Shown here in pieces: positions 5,841 to 12,856 of a DNA stretch of 14,973 nt (position 1 is its first letter; each line of letters opens with the position of its first letter). The stretch spans positions 1 through 14,973 of the forward strand of contig DAHVAI010000415.1 in NCBI GenBank assembly GCA_027314685.1, read 5' to 3'. The notes beneath the pieces were generated by a model, which worked only from the letters and a program-made list of their open reading frames with translations, was not told the DNA's origin and made no database searches. A program made the position numbers and the translations under genes. The stretch is from Nitrososphaerota archaeon (GTDB taxonomy: Archaea > Thermoproteota > Nitrososphaeria > Nitrososphaerales > CADDZS01).

Positions 5841-7924
5841 AAATGGCCACAGATCCCATCTGCGGCATGTTCGTTGAAGAGTCGCAGGACGCGCTTCACG
5901 CGACTGTCAACGGCGTCACCTATTATTTTTGCAGCGAATCATGCCTCCAGACCTTCGTAGCTCCAGACCTTGAACTGCGGTCCCTGAAGAGGAACGTTGT
6001 GCTGAGTTTAGGGCTCGGGGTACCAATATTGATCCTGTCTTATGTTTCACTCCTCCCAAAGTCAGTGCCGCTCGGATGGTTACTTCTGGCGATGGCAACT
6101 CCAGTCCAGTTTATCGCAGGCTGGCGTTTTTACCAAGGAACGTGGAACGCGTTCAAGATGCGTTCTTCAAACATGGACTTTTTGATCGCGGTTGGGACCT
6201 CAGCTGCATACCTGTACAGTCTGATTTACGTCGTATTTCCGAAGGAATTTCCTGCTGGTGGACTCTATTTTGATACTTCGGCGCTTATCATAGCGTTGAT
6301 ATTGATCGGTAGGTTGCTAGAACAAAGCGTCAGGGGAAGGGCAACAGACGCAATTAGAAAACTAGCCTCTCTCCAACCCAGGACAGCAACCGTAATTCGC
6401 TCCGACGGAAGAGAGGAGACTATTCCGATTGAGAACGTGGTTGAGGGCGACCTATTTATTGTGAAGCCAGGAGAAAAGATTGCTACTGACGGCGACGTCG
6501 TTGAAGGGCACTCTTCGGTCGACGAAAAACTTGTGACAGGGGAGAGCATTCCGGTTGAGAAAACCAAGGGGGGCAAGGTGATCGGAGCGACCATGAACGG
6601 GTCTGGCACTCTTAGAGTCAGAGCAACCCATGTCGGCGCCGATACCACGCTTGCGAAAATAGTGCAAGTAGTTCAGGAAGCGCAGAACACAAAGGGCCCG
6701 GCAGAAAGACTTGCCAACACCATAGCATCGTACTTTGTGCCCATAGTGATCACTGTTGCACTGCTAGCCTTTGGACTATGGCTGGGCGTCGCAGGAAAAC
6801 CTGTAAGTTTTGCTTTCACTGCCGCTGTGTCGGTACTGGTAATAGCCTGCCCGTGTGCGCTCGGGCTTGCGACGCCTGCCGCAATAGTTGTTGGTGCCGG
6901 TAAAGGCGCTGAAAATGGAATTCTGATAAAAGGAGGCGAGTACCTAGAGAGGACACAAAAAATCGACGCGGTGGTGTTTGACAAGACTGGGACTCTCACT
7001 AAAGGAGAACCATCCGTAACTGATATTCTAGCAATCACGCTTCCTGAAGAAGAGATATTGAGACTTGCAGCTATTGCAGAAAAGAGGTCTGAGCATCCCC
7101 TAGCAACAGCAATCCTGCACCGTTACAGTGAGAGCTTTCGCGAGCCCATACCGGAGCCTGACTCGTTTGATTCGATACCCGGTCAGGGGATTCATGTTAC
7201 ATTTGGAGTTAGGGATGTACTACTCGGGAATTCCAAGCTAGTCGAGAGTTCTGCAAGTCTGGATGAGAATACAAAAAGCAAGATGAAGGAGCTAACACGG
7301 CGGGGAAAGACGGTCGTGATTCTCTGTGTTGATAAAAAGGCAGCTGGTCTGATTGCTGTGGCTGATACGATAAAACCTCACGCACAAGAGACGATATCTG
7401 CGCTCCAAAAGATGAAGATTGATGTTCTCATGATCACAGGTGATAACAGAGAAACAGCGAGCGAGATTTCTGCACAACTAGGGATAAAGCGAACATTTGC
7501 CGAAGTAATGCCAACACAAAAATCTGACATCATTAAGAAACTACAAGCAGAAGGGCACAAGGTTGCGATGGTGGGCGACGGGATAAATGATGCTCCAGCA
7601 CTTGCCCAAGCTGACGTGGGAATCGCTGTCGGTTCAGGCTCGGATATTGCGATCGAAACAGGCGGTCTTATTCTGATGAGGGATGATCTTAGAGATGTGG
7701 TTGCTGGGATACAGCTTTCGAGAAAGACGATGAGCAAGATCAAGCAGAATCTTTTCTGGGCGTTCATCTACAACGTCGGCATGATTCCTGTTGCCGCAGG
7801 GCTACTCTACCTGCTCATAGGGGTGCTTCTGAATCCGATCCTCGCGGGAGGAGCGATGGCAATGTCTTCGGTAACGGTGGTCACAAATTCGCTAACGCTC
7901 CGGAGATTCAAGCCGAAGCTTTGA
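5837..7924 (+). CDS. copA: Cu+-exporting P1B-type ATPase with N-terminal YHS domain
   Basis: 695 residues, a complete P1B-1 pump that moves Cu(I) out of the cytoplasm. The N-terminus is a YHS/TRASH-like module (DPICGM at 6-11, YYFCSESC at 29-36) rather than the usual heavy-metal-associated CxxC domain. Membrane helices begin near residue 53. Then come the actuator motif TGES (234-237), CPCALG (338-343) in the ion path, DKTGT (382-386) with the phosphorylated Asp, SEHPL (418-422) and GDGINDAPAL (580-589). FIYN (643-646) and MAMSS (674-678) in the last helices are the remaining P1B-1 Cu+ signatures. It overlaps the regulator by four bases, so the two are co-transcribed. Ag+ transport is possible for the same class. 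The start at 5837 rather than Met3 fits the ATGA overlap. Confidence 0.95.
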   Translation: MKMATDPICGMFVEESQDALHATVNGVTYYFCSESCLQTFVAPDLELRSLKRNVVLSLGLGVPILILSYVSLLPKSVPLGWLLLAMATPVQFIAGWRFYQGTWNAFKMRSSNMDFLIAVGTSAAYLYSLIYVVFPKEFPAGGLYFDTSALIIALILIGRLLEQSVRGRATDAIRKLASLQPRTATVIRSDGREETIPIENVVEGDLFIVKPGEKIATDGDVVEGHSSVDEKLVTGESIPVEKTKGGKVIGATMNGSGTLRVRATHVGADTTLAKIVQVVQEAQNTKGPAERLANTIASYFVPIVITVALLAFGLWLGVAGKPVSFAFTAAVSVLVIACPCALGLATPAAIVVGAGKGAENGILIKGGEYLERTQKIDAVVFDKTGTLTKGEPSVTDILAITLPEEEILRLAAIAEKRSEHPLATAILHRYSESFREPIPEPDSFDSIPGQGIHVTFGVRDVLLGNSKLVESSASLDENTKSKMKELTRRGKTVVILCVDKKAAGLIAVADTIKPHAQETISALQKMKIDVLMITGDNRETASEISAQLGIKRTFAEVMPTQKSDIIKKLQAEGHKVAMVGDGINDAPALAQADVGIAVGSGSDIAIETGGLILMRDDLRDVVAGIQLSRKTMSKIKQNLFWAFIYNVGMIPVAAGLLYLLIGVLLNPILAGGAMAMSSVTVVTNSLTLRRFKPKL

Positions 7925-8185
7925 CCTCTGTTTCTCAAGAGCTCTCTACAATCGAAGAGGCCTGAAATCAGTCCGTGGAGGTTGGTACCCTGCATGTGTG
8001 AAAAGTATGACCTTTTTCCCCTTATTTCATGTTGGAACCATCTGCGGGACCTCAGTGAGCTATTATGATCGTCCTTAATGCATATAATCTCTTTATAGAA
8101 GCTCAAGTCCTCAAACCGTGCGGATTTTCTCGCGAAACCATGACCGGGTAATGCTTACATCCAAAGAAATACCTGAGATTACCCT
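7925..8185. other. Intergenic stretch between copA and the small YHS gene
   Basis: About 260 bases with no convincing gene or RNA. A T-run (TTTTT, near 8013-8017) could end the copA transcript. TTTATA near 8091-8096 and a weaker CTTACATC near 8154-8161 are possible plus-strand promoter elements for the YHS gene; the second has the better spacing for a leaderless ATG at 8186. Confidence 0.3.
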
Positions 8186-8332
8186 ATGATGGAAGTAGAC
8201 CCGATCTGTAAGATGAAAGTCAATACTGAATCAGCGAAATTTATCTCAGAGCACGACGGGCGAAAGTTCTACTTTTGCTCAGCTGGCTGCAAGCAAAAGT
8301 TTGACAAGGATCCTCACAAATACGGACACTAG
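8186..8332 (+). CDS. Small YHS-domain protein, candidate copper chaperone (CopM-like)
   Basis: 48 residues, MMEVDPICKM at the start, then FYFCSAGCKQKF, and HKYGH at the end. This is a stand-alone YHS domain: Cys8, Cys31 and Cys35 match the metal-binding set, and it resembles the N-terminal module of the CopA encoded upstream (DPIC, FxYFCSxxC). Stand-alone TRASH/YHS proteins next to copper ATPases act as, or are proposed to be, cytoplasmic Cu(I) chaperones. It has its own spacer and probably its own promoter, so it need not be in the pump message. A second ATG follows at 8189. Its stop overlaps the convergent homoserine dehydrogenase stop, the two TAGs sharing CTAG at 8329-8332. Role inferred from neighbours. 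Confidence 0.8.
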   Translation: MMEVDPICKMKVNTESAKFISEHDGRKFYFCSAGCKQKFDKDPHKYGH

Positions 8333-9306
8333 ACGCTCGCTAATCTCTTTAGATCTGAGAGTACAACTGCGGTGGTCAGTGCGACTCCGCCGCCCAAATT
8401 TCTAACTGATATCTGGCCAAGTGTCTTTGTTTCAAACTGTACTGCGTTGAATCGGCCGCTTACAGCTAGGGCAGAGTCTGGGGGCAAACTTTTGGGCGCA
8501 ACAGAAATTTTCTCTTTTGTGATTTCCGCAACAAGCCTTGTTCTTGTTTCCGGATTTGTCCGATTCACTTTGATCAGTTCTTTCGCTTCCTCGTCTCTTA
8601 TTCCTCGGCAGACGACCTTAGAAATCGAAGATTTCGATTTTGGAAAGAGGGCGTTCCCCAGGATTGCGGCCTTTGCAGCGGCGTCGATGCCGTCAAGATC
8701 AATACTCCAATCACTTTCTAGGATCCCGGACTCGGAAGCCTTCTGACACGCGGTGTCAAATGTGATGTTTTTGTCTTGTTCTAGCGTGGACAGTATCATG
8801 GTCGTTGAAGCGTTCAGAACTGCGCTCGCAGATAACATCTCGACCGGCTCGATGTTGCTTGCAACGCTGACCGCGTGCCTTCCCCCACAAATTGTCGCGC
8901 CATACCCAATCTCTAGTTTCCTCCTTCTTGCCATAGTGAATATCTCATCAAAGTAGTTGGACAGAGCGACTTTACTCGCAGCGACGAAATGCTTTCCGCT
9001 TTGGAGGGCATAGAGTGCTCTCTTGCGCGCTTCTTGCGCCCTGTTGTAGTCGCTGTTTGTTAGATCTACGAAGATCGAGGATTTTTTCCTTTGCTTTCCG
9101 AAATCTAACTCGGAAAGTTTTCGTCCAGAGATCTTCCAATCGACAGCTTTCAGAACGTCTGTCTGCTTCTTTGGAAATATTGTTCCGCTGGAATCTGAGA
9201 TTGAAATGACCAGAAACTTGCTCACGAGCTCCTTTTCAGAGGCGATTCTCTTTGCTAGCTCTCTCCCTATCGGACCGAATCCAACTATGTCTAAACCTGC
9301 TTGCAA
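8329..9306 (-). CDS. hom: Homoserine dehydrogenase
   Basis: Reduces aspartate semialdehyde to homoserine with NAD(P)H, the branch point for threonine and methionine/cystathionine. 325 residues without an aspartokinase or ACT domain. A Rossmann motif GFGPIG (9-14), KHFVAASKVALS (105-116) with the conserved Lys112, LNASTTMILS (164-173), and ESDWSIDLDGIDAAAK (197-212) are all family features. E197, D203, D208 and K212 correspond to the yeast residues E208, D214, D219 and K223. One oddity: the usual YEATVGGG segment reads YGATICGG (135-142), replacing a normally conserved Glu with Gly. The start is TTG at 9306, with GGGAG nine bases upstream; an in-frame stop lies 33 bases before it. It follows the beta-hydroxyacid dehydrogenase gene by 45 bases and may share its message. 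Confidence 0.85.
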   Translation of the reverse strand: MQAGLDIVGFGPIGRELAKRIASEKELVSKFLVISISDSSGTIFPKKQTDVLKAVDWKISGRKLSELDFGKQRKKSSIFVDLTNSDYNRAQEARKRALYALQSGKHFVAASKVALSNYFDEIFTMARRRKLEIGYGATICGGRHAVSVASNIEPVEMLSASAVLNASTTMILSTLEQDKNITFDTACQKASESGILESDWSIDLDGIDAAAKAAILGNALFPKSKSSISKVVCRGIRDEEAKELIKVNRTNPETRTRLVAEITKEKISVAPKSLPPDSALAVSGRFNAVQFETKTLGQISVRNLGGGVALTTAVVLSDLKRLASV

Positions 9307-9351
9307 CGGATTTGACTCCCAGTAGTGGCGCTTTAGAGCTTATGATGAAGG

Positions 9352-10245
9352 CTAGATTTCCCGAGAGGCAAGCTTCTCAAGAACCTTGGCAAGCACTTGG
9401 GTTCCCTTCTCGCCTTCGTCGCCTGCCATTACGGAATTTAGCAACTGGTACACCACCGAGCTACCGGGAAGCGAAACGCGATTTGTTTCAGAAAGCTGCA
9501 TTACGTACCTTAGATCCTTCAGAAGGTGAGCAGCCTTGAATCCGGGTTCGAAATCTCGTTTCAATACTTTTGGACCCAAGTTTGATAGATTCCATGAACC
9601 TGCGGCGCCAGAAGTCAGCACTTTCAGCAGATCATCCAGATTGAGTCCTGCCGAAGCTCCAAGAAGCAGAGATTCACATGTTGCCAGGGTGTGTATTGAT
9701 ACTGCGACCTGATTGCACAGTTTCGTCGCTTGACCAGAGCCAGACTCTCCCATGTAGACGATCGTCTTCCCCATGCATTGCAAGATGCGATGTGTCTTTT
9801 CAAACACTTCTTTCTTTCCGCCGACCATTATCGTAAGGGTGGCTTCTCTTGCTCCCTTGTCTCCGCCGGACACCGGTGCGTCTAGGAATTCAGTTCCCAT
9901 TCCTGCAAGTCTTGAACTGATCGATCTTGCAAACAAGGGCGAGTTTGTACTCATATCGATCACGACCAAACCCTTCCTTCCACCATTAATCACACCGTCT
10001 TTTCCAAAAAGAATCTCTTCAACGTCTGGCGCATCCGTAACAACGTCGATCAGAACGTCCGAGTTCATGGCAACCTCTTTTGGGCTAGCTACTGCCTTAG
10101 CTCCAAGTGCAGACAATTCCTCGACCGATTTCTTGCTCCTGTTGAACACTACCATCTCGTAGCCGTTTCTGATTAGGTTGGAAGCCATTTGCTTTCCCAT
10201 GATTCCCAATCCGATGAAGCCAATTCGCTCTCTTTGAAGACTCAA
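9352..10245 (-). CDS. NAD(P)-dependent beta-hydroxyacid dehydrogenase (3-hydroxyisobutyrate dehydrogenase family)
   Basis: 297 residues, the usual family length. The N-terminal cofactor motif is GFIGLGIMG (9-17), with NRSKK (35-39) suggesting NADP rather than NAD. DAPVSGG (122-128) is the substrate-binding signature, and GQATKLCNQ (171-179) carries the catalytic Lys175. Family members act on 3-hydroxyisobutyrate, tartronate semialdehyde, succinic semialdehyde, glyoxylate or 3-sulfolactaldehyde, and the substrate cannot be told from these motifs. Neighbours do not decide it: homoserine dehydrogenase follows on the same strand. The TTG at 10245 is the only sensible start before the cofactor motif, because an in-frame stop lies 27 bases upstream. 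A TATA-like TTAAATTA precedes it. Confidence 0.85.
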   Translation of the reverse strand: MSLQRERIGFIGLGIMGKQMASNLIRNGYEMVVFNRSKKSVEELSALGAKAVASPKEVAMNSDVLIDVVTDAPDVEEILFGKDGVINGGRKGLVVIDMSTNSPLFARSISSRLAGMGTEFLDAPVSGGDKGAREATLTIMVGGKKEVFEKTHRILQCMGKTIVYMGESGSGQATKLCNQVAVSIHTLATCESLLLGASAGLNLDDLLKVLTSGAAGSWNLSNLGPKVLKRDFEPGFKAAHLLKDLRYVMQLSETNRVSLPGSSVVYQLLNSVMAGDEGEKGTQVLAKVLEKLASREI

Positions 10246-10273
10246 TGATTCTCGACAGAAATTCTTGTAGAAC

Positions 10274-10282
10274 TAATTTAAG
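10274..10282 (-). promoter_or_regulatory. Candidate TATA box for the beta-hydroxyacid dehydrogenase gene
   Basis: Minus-strand CTTAAATTA lies about 33 bases before the TTG at 10245. A start site 26 bases downstream would leave a short leader of under 10 bases. It may serve the following homoserine dehydrogenase too. Confidence 0.4.
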
Positions 10283-10462
10283 TCGATTCTCGAGCGTGGC
10301 TTGGGGTAATGCCTAAAGGAGTCCTTCGAGACCTGTATGAAATGCAATGAATTGGTATCTTAGGCCATGAGCTCAAGCTTTGTGTTGCGTCCCTGGTGCT
10401 AGCGCAATTATTACCTGAAGACCATTAGCGGGAAGCCATCAGTAATATTCTACACTTGATAG

Positions 10463-10478
10463 TATTCCTAACGGAATA
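10463..10478 (+). promoter_or_regulatory. Perfect inverted repeat upstream of the CBS/CGL operon, candidate operator
   Basis: TATTCC-TAAC-GGAATA is a perfect 6+6 base palindrome with a 4-base centre, about 25-40 bases before the candidate TATA box of the CBS-like gene. A dimeric regulator site is plausible. It is short enough to be chance. Confidence 0.3.
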
Positions 10479-10501
10479 TCGTTTTCAATCTAATTCAACT
10501 A

Positions 10502-10510
10502 CTTACAAAA
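10502..10510 (+). promoter_or_regulatory. Candidate TATA box for the CBS/CGL operon
   Basis: CTTACAAAA sits about 27 bases before the TTG at 10533, a spacing that predicts a leaderless message. The match to a TATA box is weak. Confidence 0.3.
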
Positions 10511-10532
10511 GTGACCTTGCCTTTCAGTAAAA

Positions 10533-11570
10533 TTGACCCAGCAAGCAACCGCTGATTCGAGAGGCGATCTTGTTTCTGACATTATCGGAAACACTCCTCT
10601 GGTGAGGCTAAACAGAATAACAAAATCTGTGAAGCCTCCGATTTTCGCGAAACTTGAGCTCAAGAATCTAGGAGGAAGCGTGAAGGATAGATGTGCGCTG
10701 GCGATGATAGAAGAAGCCGAAAACGCGGGCAAACTAAAACCAGGTCTCAGTACCATAATTGAAGCTACTTCGGGTAATACTGGAATCGGACTTGCTCTTT
10801 TGTGCGCTTCCAGAGGCTACAAACTGGTCATAACCATCCCGGAGAAGATGAGCATTGAAAAGAAAAGTCTGCTAAAGGCCTACGGAGCAGAAGTGATAGT
10901 TGCTCCGAATCTTCCGCATGATGATCCTAACAGCTACGCTGGAATAGCTGAAAGACTGGCTCGGGAGCTTCCAAACGGGGTGTTCTTGGATCAAACAAAC
11001 AATCAGTCAAATTCTCGCACACATGCCCAAACTGGTAATGAAATCTACCAACAGATGAAAGGAAGGAAGATATCGGCGTTCGTAGCCGGAGCCGGAACGG
11101 GAGGTACGATAAGCGGTGCGGGCACGGAGCTAAAGAGACTAGTTCCAGGAATCAAAATCATCGGGGTGGACCCAGAAGGATCGGTCCTTTCTGGAGGCGA
11201 GGACCATCCTTACAAGATCGAGGGAGTCGGATTTGATTTCATTCCCAAAACACTATGGCCCAATGTCGTTGACGAATGGGTGCGTGTTTCTGACAAAGAC
11301 GCTTTCCTAACAGCTCGGAAGCTTGCGAGGGAAGAAGGAATCCTTGCCGGTGGCTCATCAGGTGCTGCCGTATGTGCAGCTCTCAGGGTAGCGCAGCATT
11401 TCGAGCGAGACGACAATATTGTGGTGATCATTCCTGACACCGGAGAACGTTATCTTTCTACTGTGTACAACGATGAATGGATGGCAATGAATGGTTTCTT
11501 GGATGAGAGCTCTGCTCAAGAGACCGATCCTCTGATCGCCAAGATCAGGGAAGAGATTGCAAGAAAGTGA
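10533..11570 (+). CDS. PLP-dependent cystathionine beta-synthase / cysteine synthase-like enzyme
   Basis: Fold type II PLP enzyme of 345 residues. Lys51 in GGSVKDR binds PLP; TSGNTG (79-84) binds the substrate carboxylate; GTGGTI (188-193) holds the phosphate. GVDPEGS (211-217) and EGVGFDFIP (230-238) resemble cystathionine beta-synthase, which joins homocysteine and serine, whereas GERYLST (304-310) is typical of cysteine synthase. There is no heme-binding N-terminus and no C-terminal CBS-domain pair, so it is a bare catalytic core. The overlapping next gene codes for a cystathionine gamma-lyase/synthase, which favours the CBS role in homocysteine-to-cysteine transsulfuration, as in bacterial mccA-mccB pairs. 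TTG at 10533 is the start: an in-frame TGA at 10512 rules out an upstream one. CysK-like activity with sulfide remains possible. Confidence 0.85.
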   Translation: MTQQATADSRGDLVSDIIGNTPLVRLNRITKSVKPPIFAKLELKNLGGSVKDRCALAMIEEAENAGKLKPGLSTIIEATSGNTGIGLALLCASRGYKLVITIPEKMSIEKKSLLKAYGAEVIVAPNLPHDDPNSYAGIAERLARELPNGVFLDQTNNQSNSRTHAQTGNEIYQQMKGRKISAFVAGAGTGGTISGAGTELKRLVPGIKIIGVDPEGSVLSGGEDHPYKIEGVGFDFIPKTLWPNVVDEWVRVSDKDAFLTARKLAREEGILAGGSSGAAVCAALRVAQHFERDDNIVVIIPDTGERYLSTVYNDEWMAMNGFLDESSAQETDPLIAKIREEIARK

Positions 11571-12760
11571 TAGACATGACCGAACAAACAACGAAGACAA
11601 GGAGGAAGCAAACAACTGACGCGGGATTTGCAACTAGAGCAATACACGCAGCTCAGACTCCTGATCCGGCAACTGGTGCAGTTTCAACACCGATATATCA
11701 AACTACGACGTACGCCCAGAAGGAGGTAGGTGTACACAAAGGTTTCACTTACTCTAGAACTGGAAATCCTACGGTCCAGGTGCTGGAAGATAGTCTCGCG
11801 ATCTTGGAGAAAGGCGTGGGCTCTGCGTGCTTTGGGACAGGAATGTCGGCAATCACAGCTGTATTTTCTCTCTTAAGCCAGGGAGATCATGCTGTTGTTT
11901 CAAAGGTTGTATACGGAGGAACGCCCAGATTATGTGATAACATATTCGCAAGATTTGGGATCAAATTTACCTATGTTGACACTGCCGATATCGAAGCGGT
12001 TAGGACAGCAGTAACGGAAAGAACAAAACTCATTTTCGTCGAGACGCCGGCAAACCCAACACTCAGGCTAACTAATATTCGAGAAGTATCAGAGGTTAAA
12101 AGAAATGCAAAGCTTGTAGTGGACAACACCTTCATGAGTCCGGCTCTCCAGGTTCCCATCGACCTCGGTGCAGACATTACAGTTCACAGCACGACAAAAT
12201 ACATCGAAGGACACAACAGCACCGTGGGTGGAGCTGTCATCCTGAAGGAAAAGAAAGACCATGAAGACATAAAGTACCTACAAAACGCGATGGGACTGAT
12301 CCAATCTCCGTTCAACGCTTGGCTAACTCTCAGGGGACTAAAGACACTGGCCGTTAGAATGAAGAGGCACTGTGACAATGCACAGATCATGGCAGAATAT
12401 CTCGAGGCGCATCCCAAGGTCACTAAGGTGCTCTATCCAGGGCTCGATAGCTTTTCTCAGTCAGGCATCGCAAGAACACAGCATGAGCGAGGTCATGGGG
12501 GAATGCTCTCATTCGAACTAAAGGGCGGTGTCAAAGCAGGACTGAAATTTGCGAGCAGTTTAAACCTGGTTACGCTTGCAGAAAATCTAGGGGCAGTAGA
12601 GACCATGGTTACTCACCCAGCAACCATGACTCACGCTGCTATGGGGCGAAAGGCAAGATTGGATGCGGGAATATCTGATGGCTTGATCAGGTTATCAGTT
12701 GGTCTAGAAGATCCTGATGATATAATCTCGGACCTGGATCAAGCGATTAGGAAAGCGTAG
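11567..12760 (+). CDS. Cystathionine gamma-lyase / gamma-synthase (Cys/Met PLP family)
   Basis: 397 residues, fold type I PLP enzyme. YSRTGNPT (62-69), VETPANP (158-164), DNTF (186-189) and HSTTKYIEGH (207-216) with the PLP Lys211 are intact, as is the C-terminal NLGAVETMVTHPATMTH region. As gamma-lyase it would split cystathionine to cysteine, 2-oxobutyrate and ammonia; as gamma-synthase it would join an activated homoserine to cysteine. Sequence alone does not separate the two. The start GTG at 11567 overlaps the previous stop (GTGA); ATG at 11576 is an alternative that drops three residues. Translational coupling to the CBS-like gene points to a joint transsulfuration operon. Homoserine dehydrogenase nearby would suit the synthase reading. 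Confidence 0.9.
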   Translation: MIDMTEQTTKTRRKQTTDAGFATRAIHAAQTPDPATGAVSTPIYQTTTYAQKEVGVHKGFTYSRTGNPTVQVLEDSLAILEKGVGSACFGTGMSAITAVFSLLSQGDHAVVSKVVYGGTPRLCDNIFARFGIKFTYVDTADIEAVRTAVTERTKLIFVETPANPTLRLTNIREVSEVKRNAKLVVDNTFMSPALQVPIDLGADITVHSTTKYIEGHNSTVGGAVILKEKKDHEDIKYLQNAMGLIQSPFNAWLTLRGLKTLAVRMKRHCDNAQIMAEYLEAHPKVTKVLYPGLDSFSQSGIARTQHERGHGGMLSFELKGGVKAGLKFASSLNLVTLAENLGAVETMVTHPATMTHAAMGRKARLDAGISDGLIRLSVGLEDPDDIISDLDQAIRKA

Positions 12761-12810
12761 GTTAAGCAGACCAAGAATCGGAACAAAGCAACAAATTATA
12801 GTTGCGCCCT

Positions 12811-12818
12811 GTTTAAAT
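12811..12818 (+). promoter_or_regulatory. Candidate TATA box for the solute-binding protein gene
   Basis: GTTTAAAT lies about 42 bases before the ATG at 12857; a start site near 12840 would leave a leader of some 15 bases. TGCGCC (12803-12808) and GGCGCA (12842-12847) form inverted arms on either side of this core promoter, which could be a regulator site or chance. Confidence 0.4.
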
Positions 12819-12856
12819 CTTGCAGCGTGTAGATGATATTCGGCGCATAAAGATAC

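Larger units (their letters stand above)
10246..10532. other. Divergent intergenic region with both promoters
   Basis: About 287 bases between two divergent transcription units, with the minus-strand TATA candidate at one end and the plus-strand candidate near 10502. The middle, about 10300-10460, shows no convincing gene, tRNA or repeat. A 12-codon ATG frame at 10309 has no support. Confidence 0.4.

Noticed and set aside
6265..7767. Long minus-strand frames inside copA (6265-6648, 6673-7038, 7378-7767)
   Set aside because: They mirror the codon pattern of copA on the other strand and lack any motif or upstream signals.
7807..8106. 99-residue minus-strand frame over the copA 3' end
   Set aside because: Half is antisense to a certain gene, it has no recognisable motif, and its composition does not look like protein.
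8372..8746. Plus-strand frames opposite hom and the hydroxyacid dehydrogenase (also 9773-10162)
   Set aside because: These are antisense shadows of well supported enzymes and carry no family features.
9546..9560. GGTTCGAA, tRNA T-arm-like string
   Set aside because: It lies inside the hydroxyacid dehydrogenase gene, and no acceptor stem or anticodon arm can be built around it.
10309..10350. 12-codon ATG frame upstream of the CBS-like gene as a leader peptide
   Set aside because: It has no run of Cys or Met codons, no attenuator-like hairpins after it, and lies too far from the next gene.
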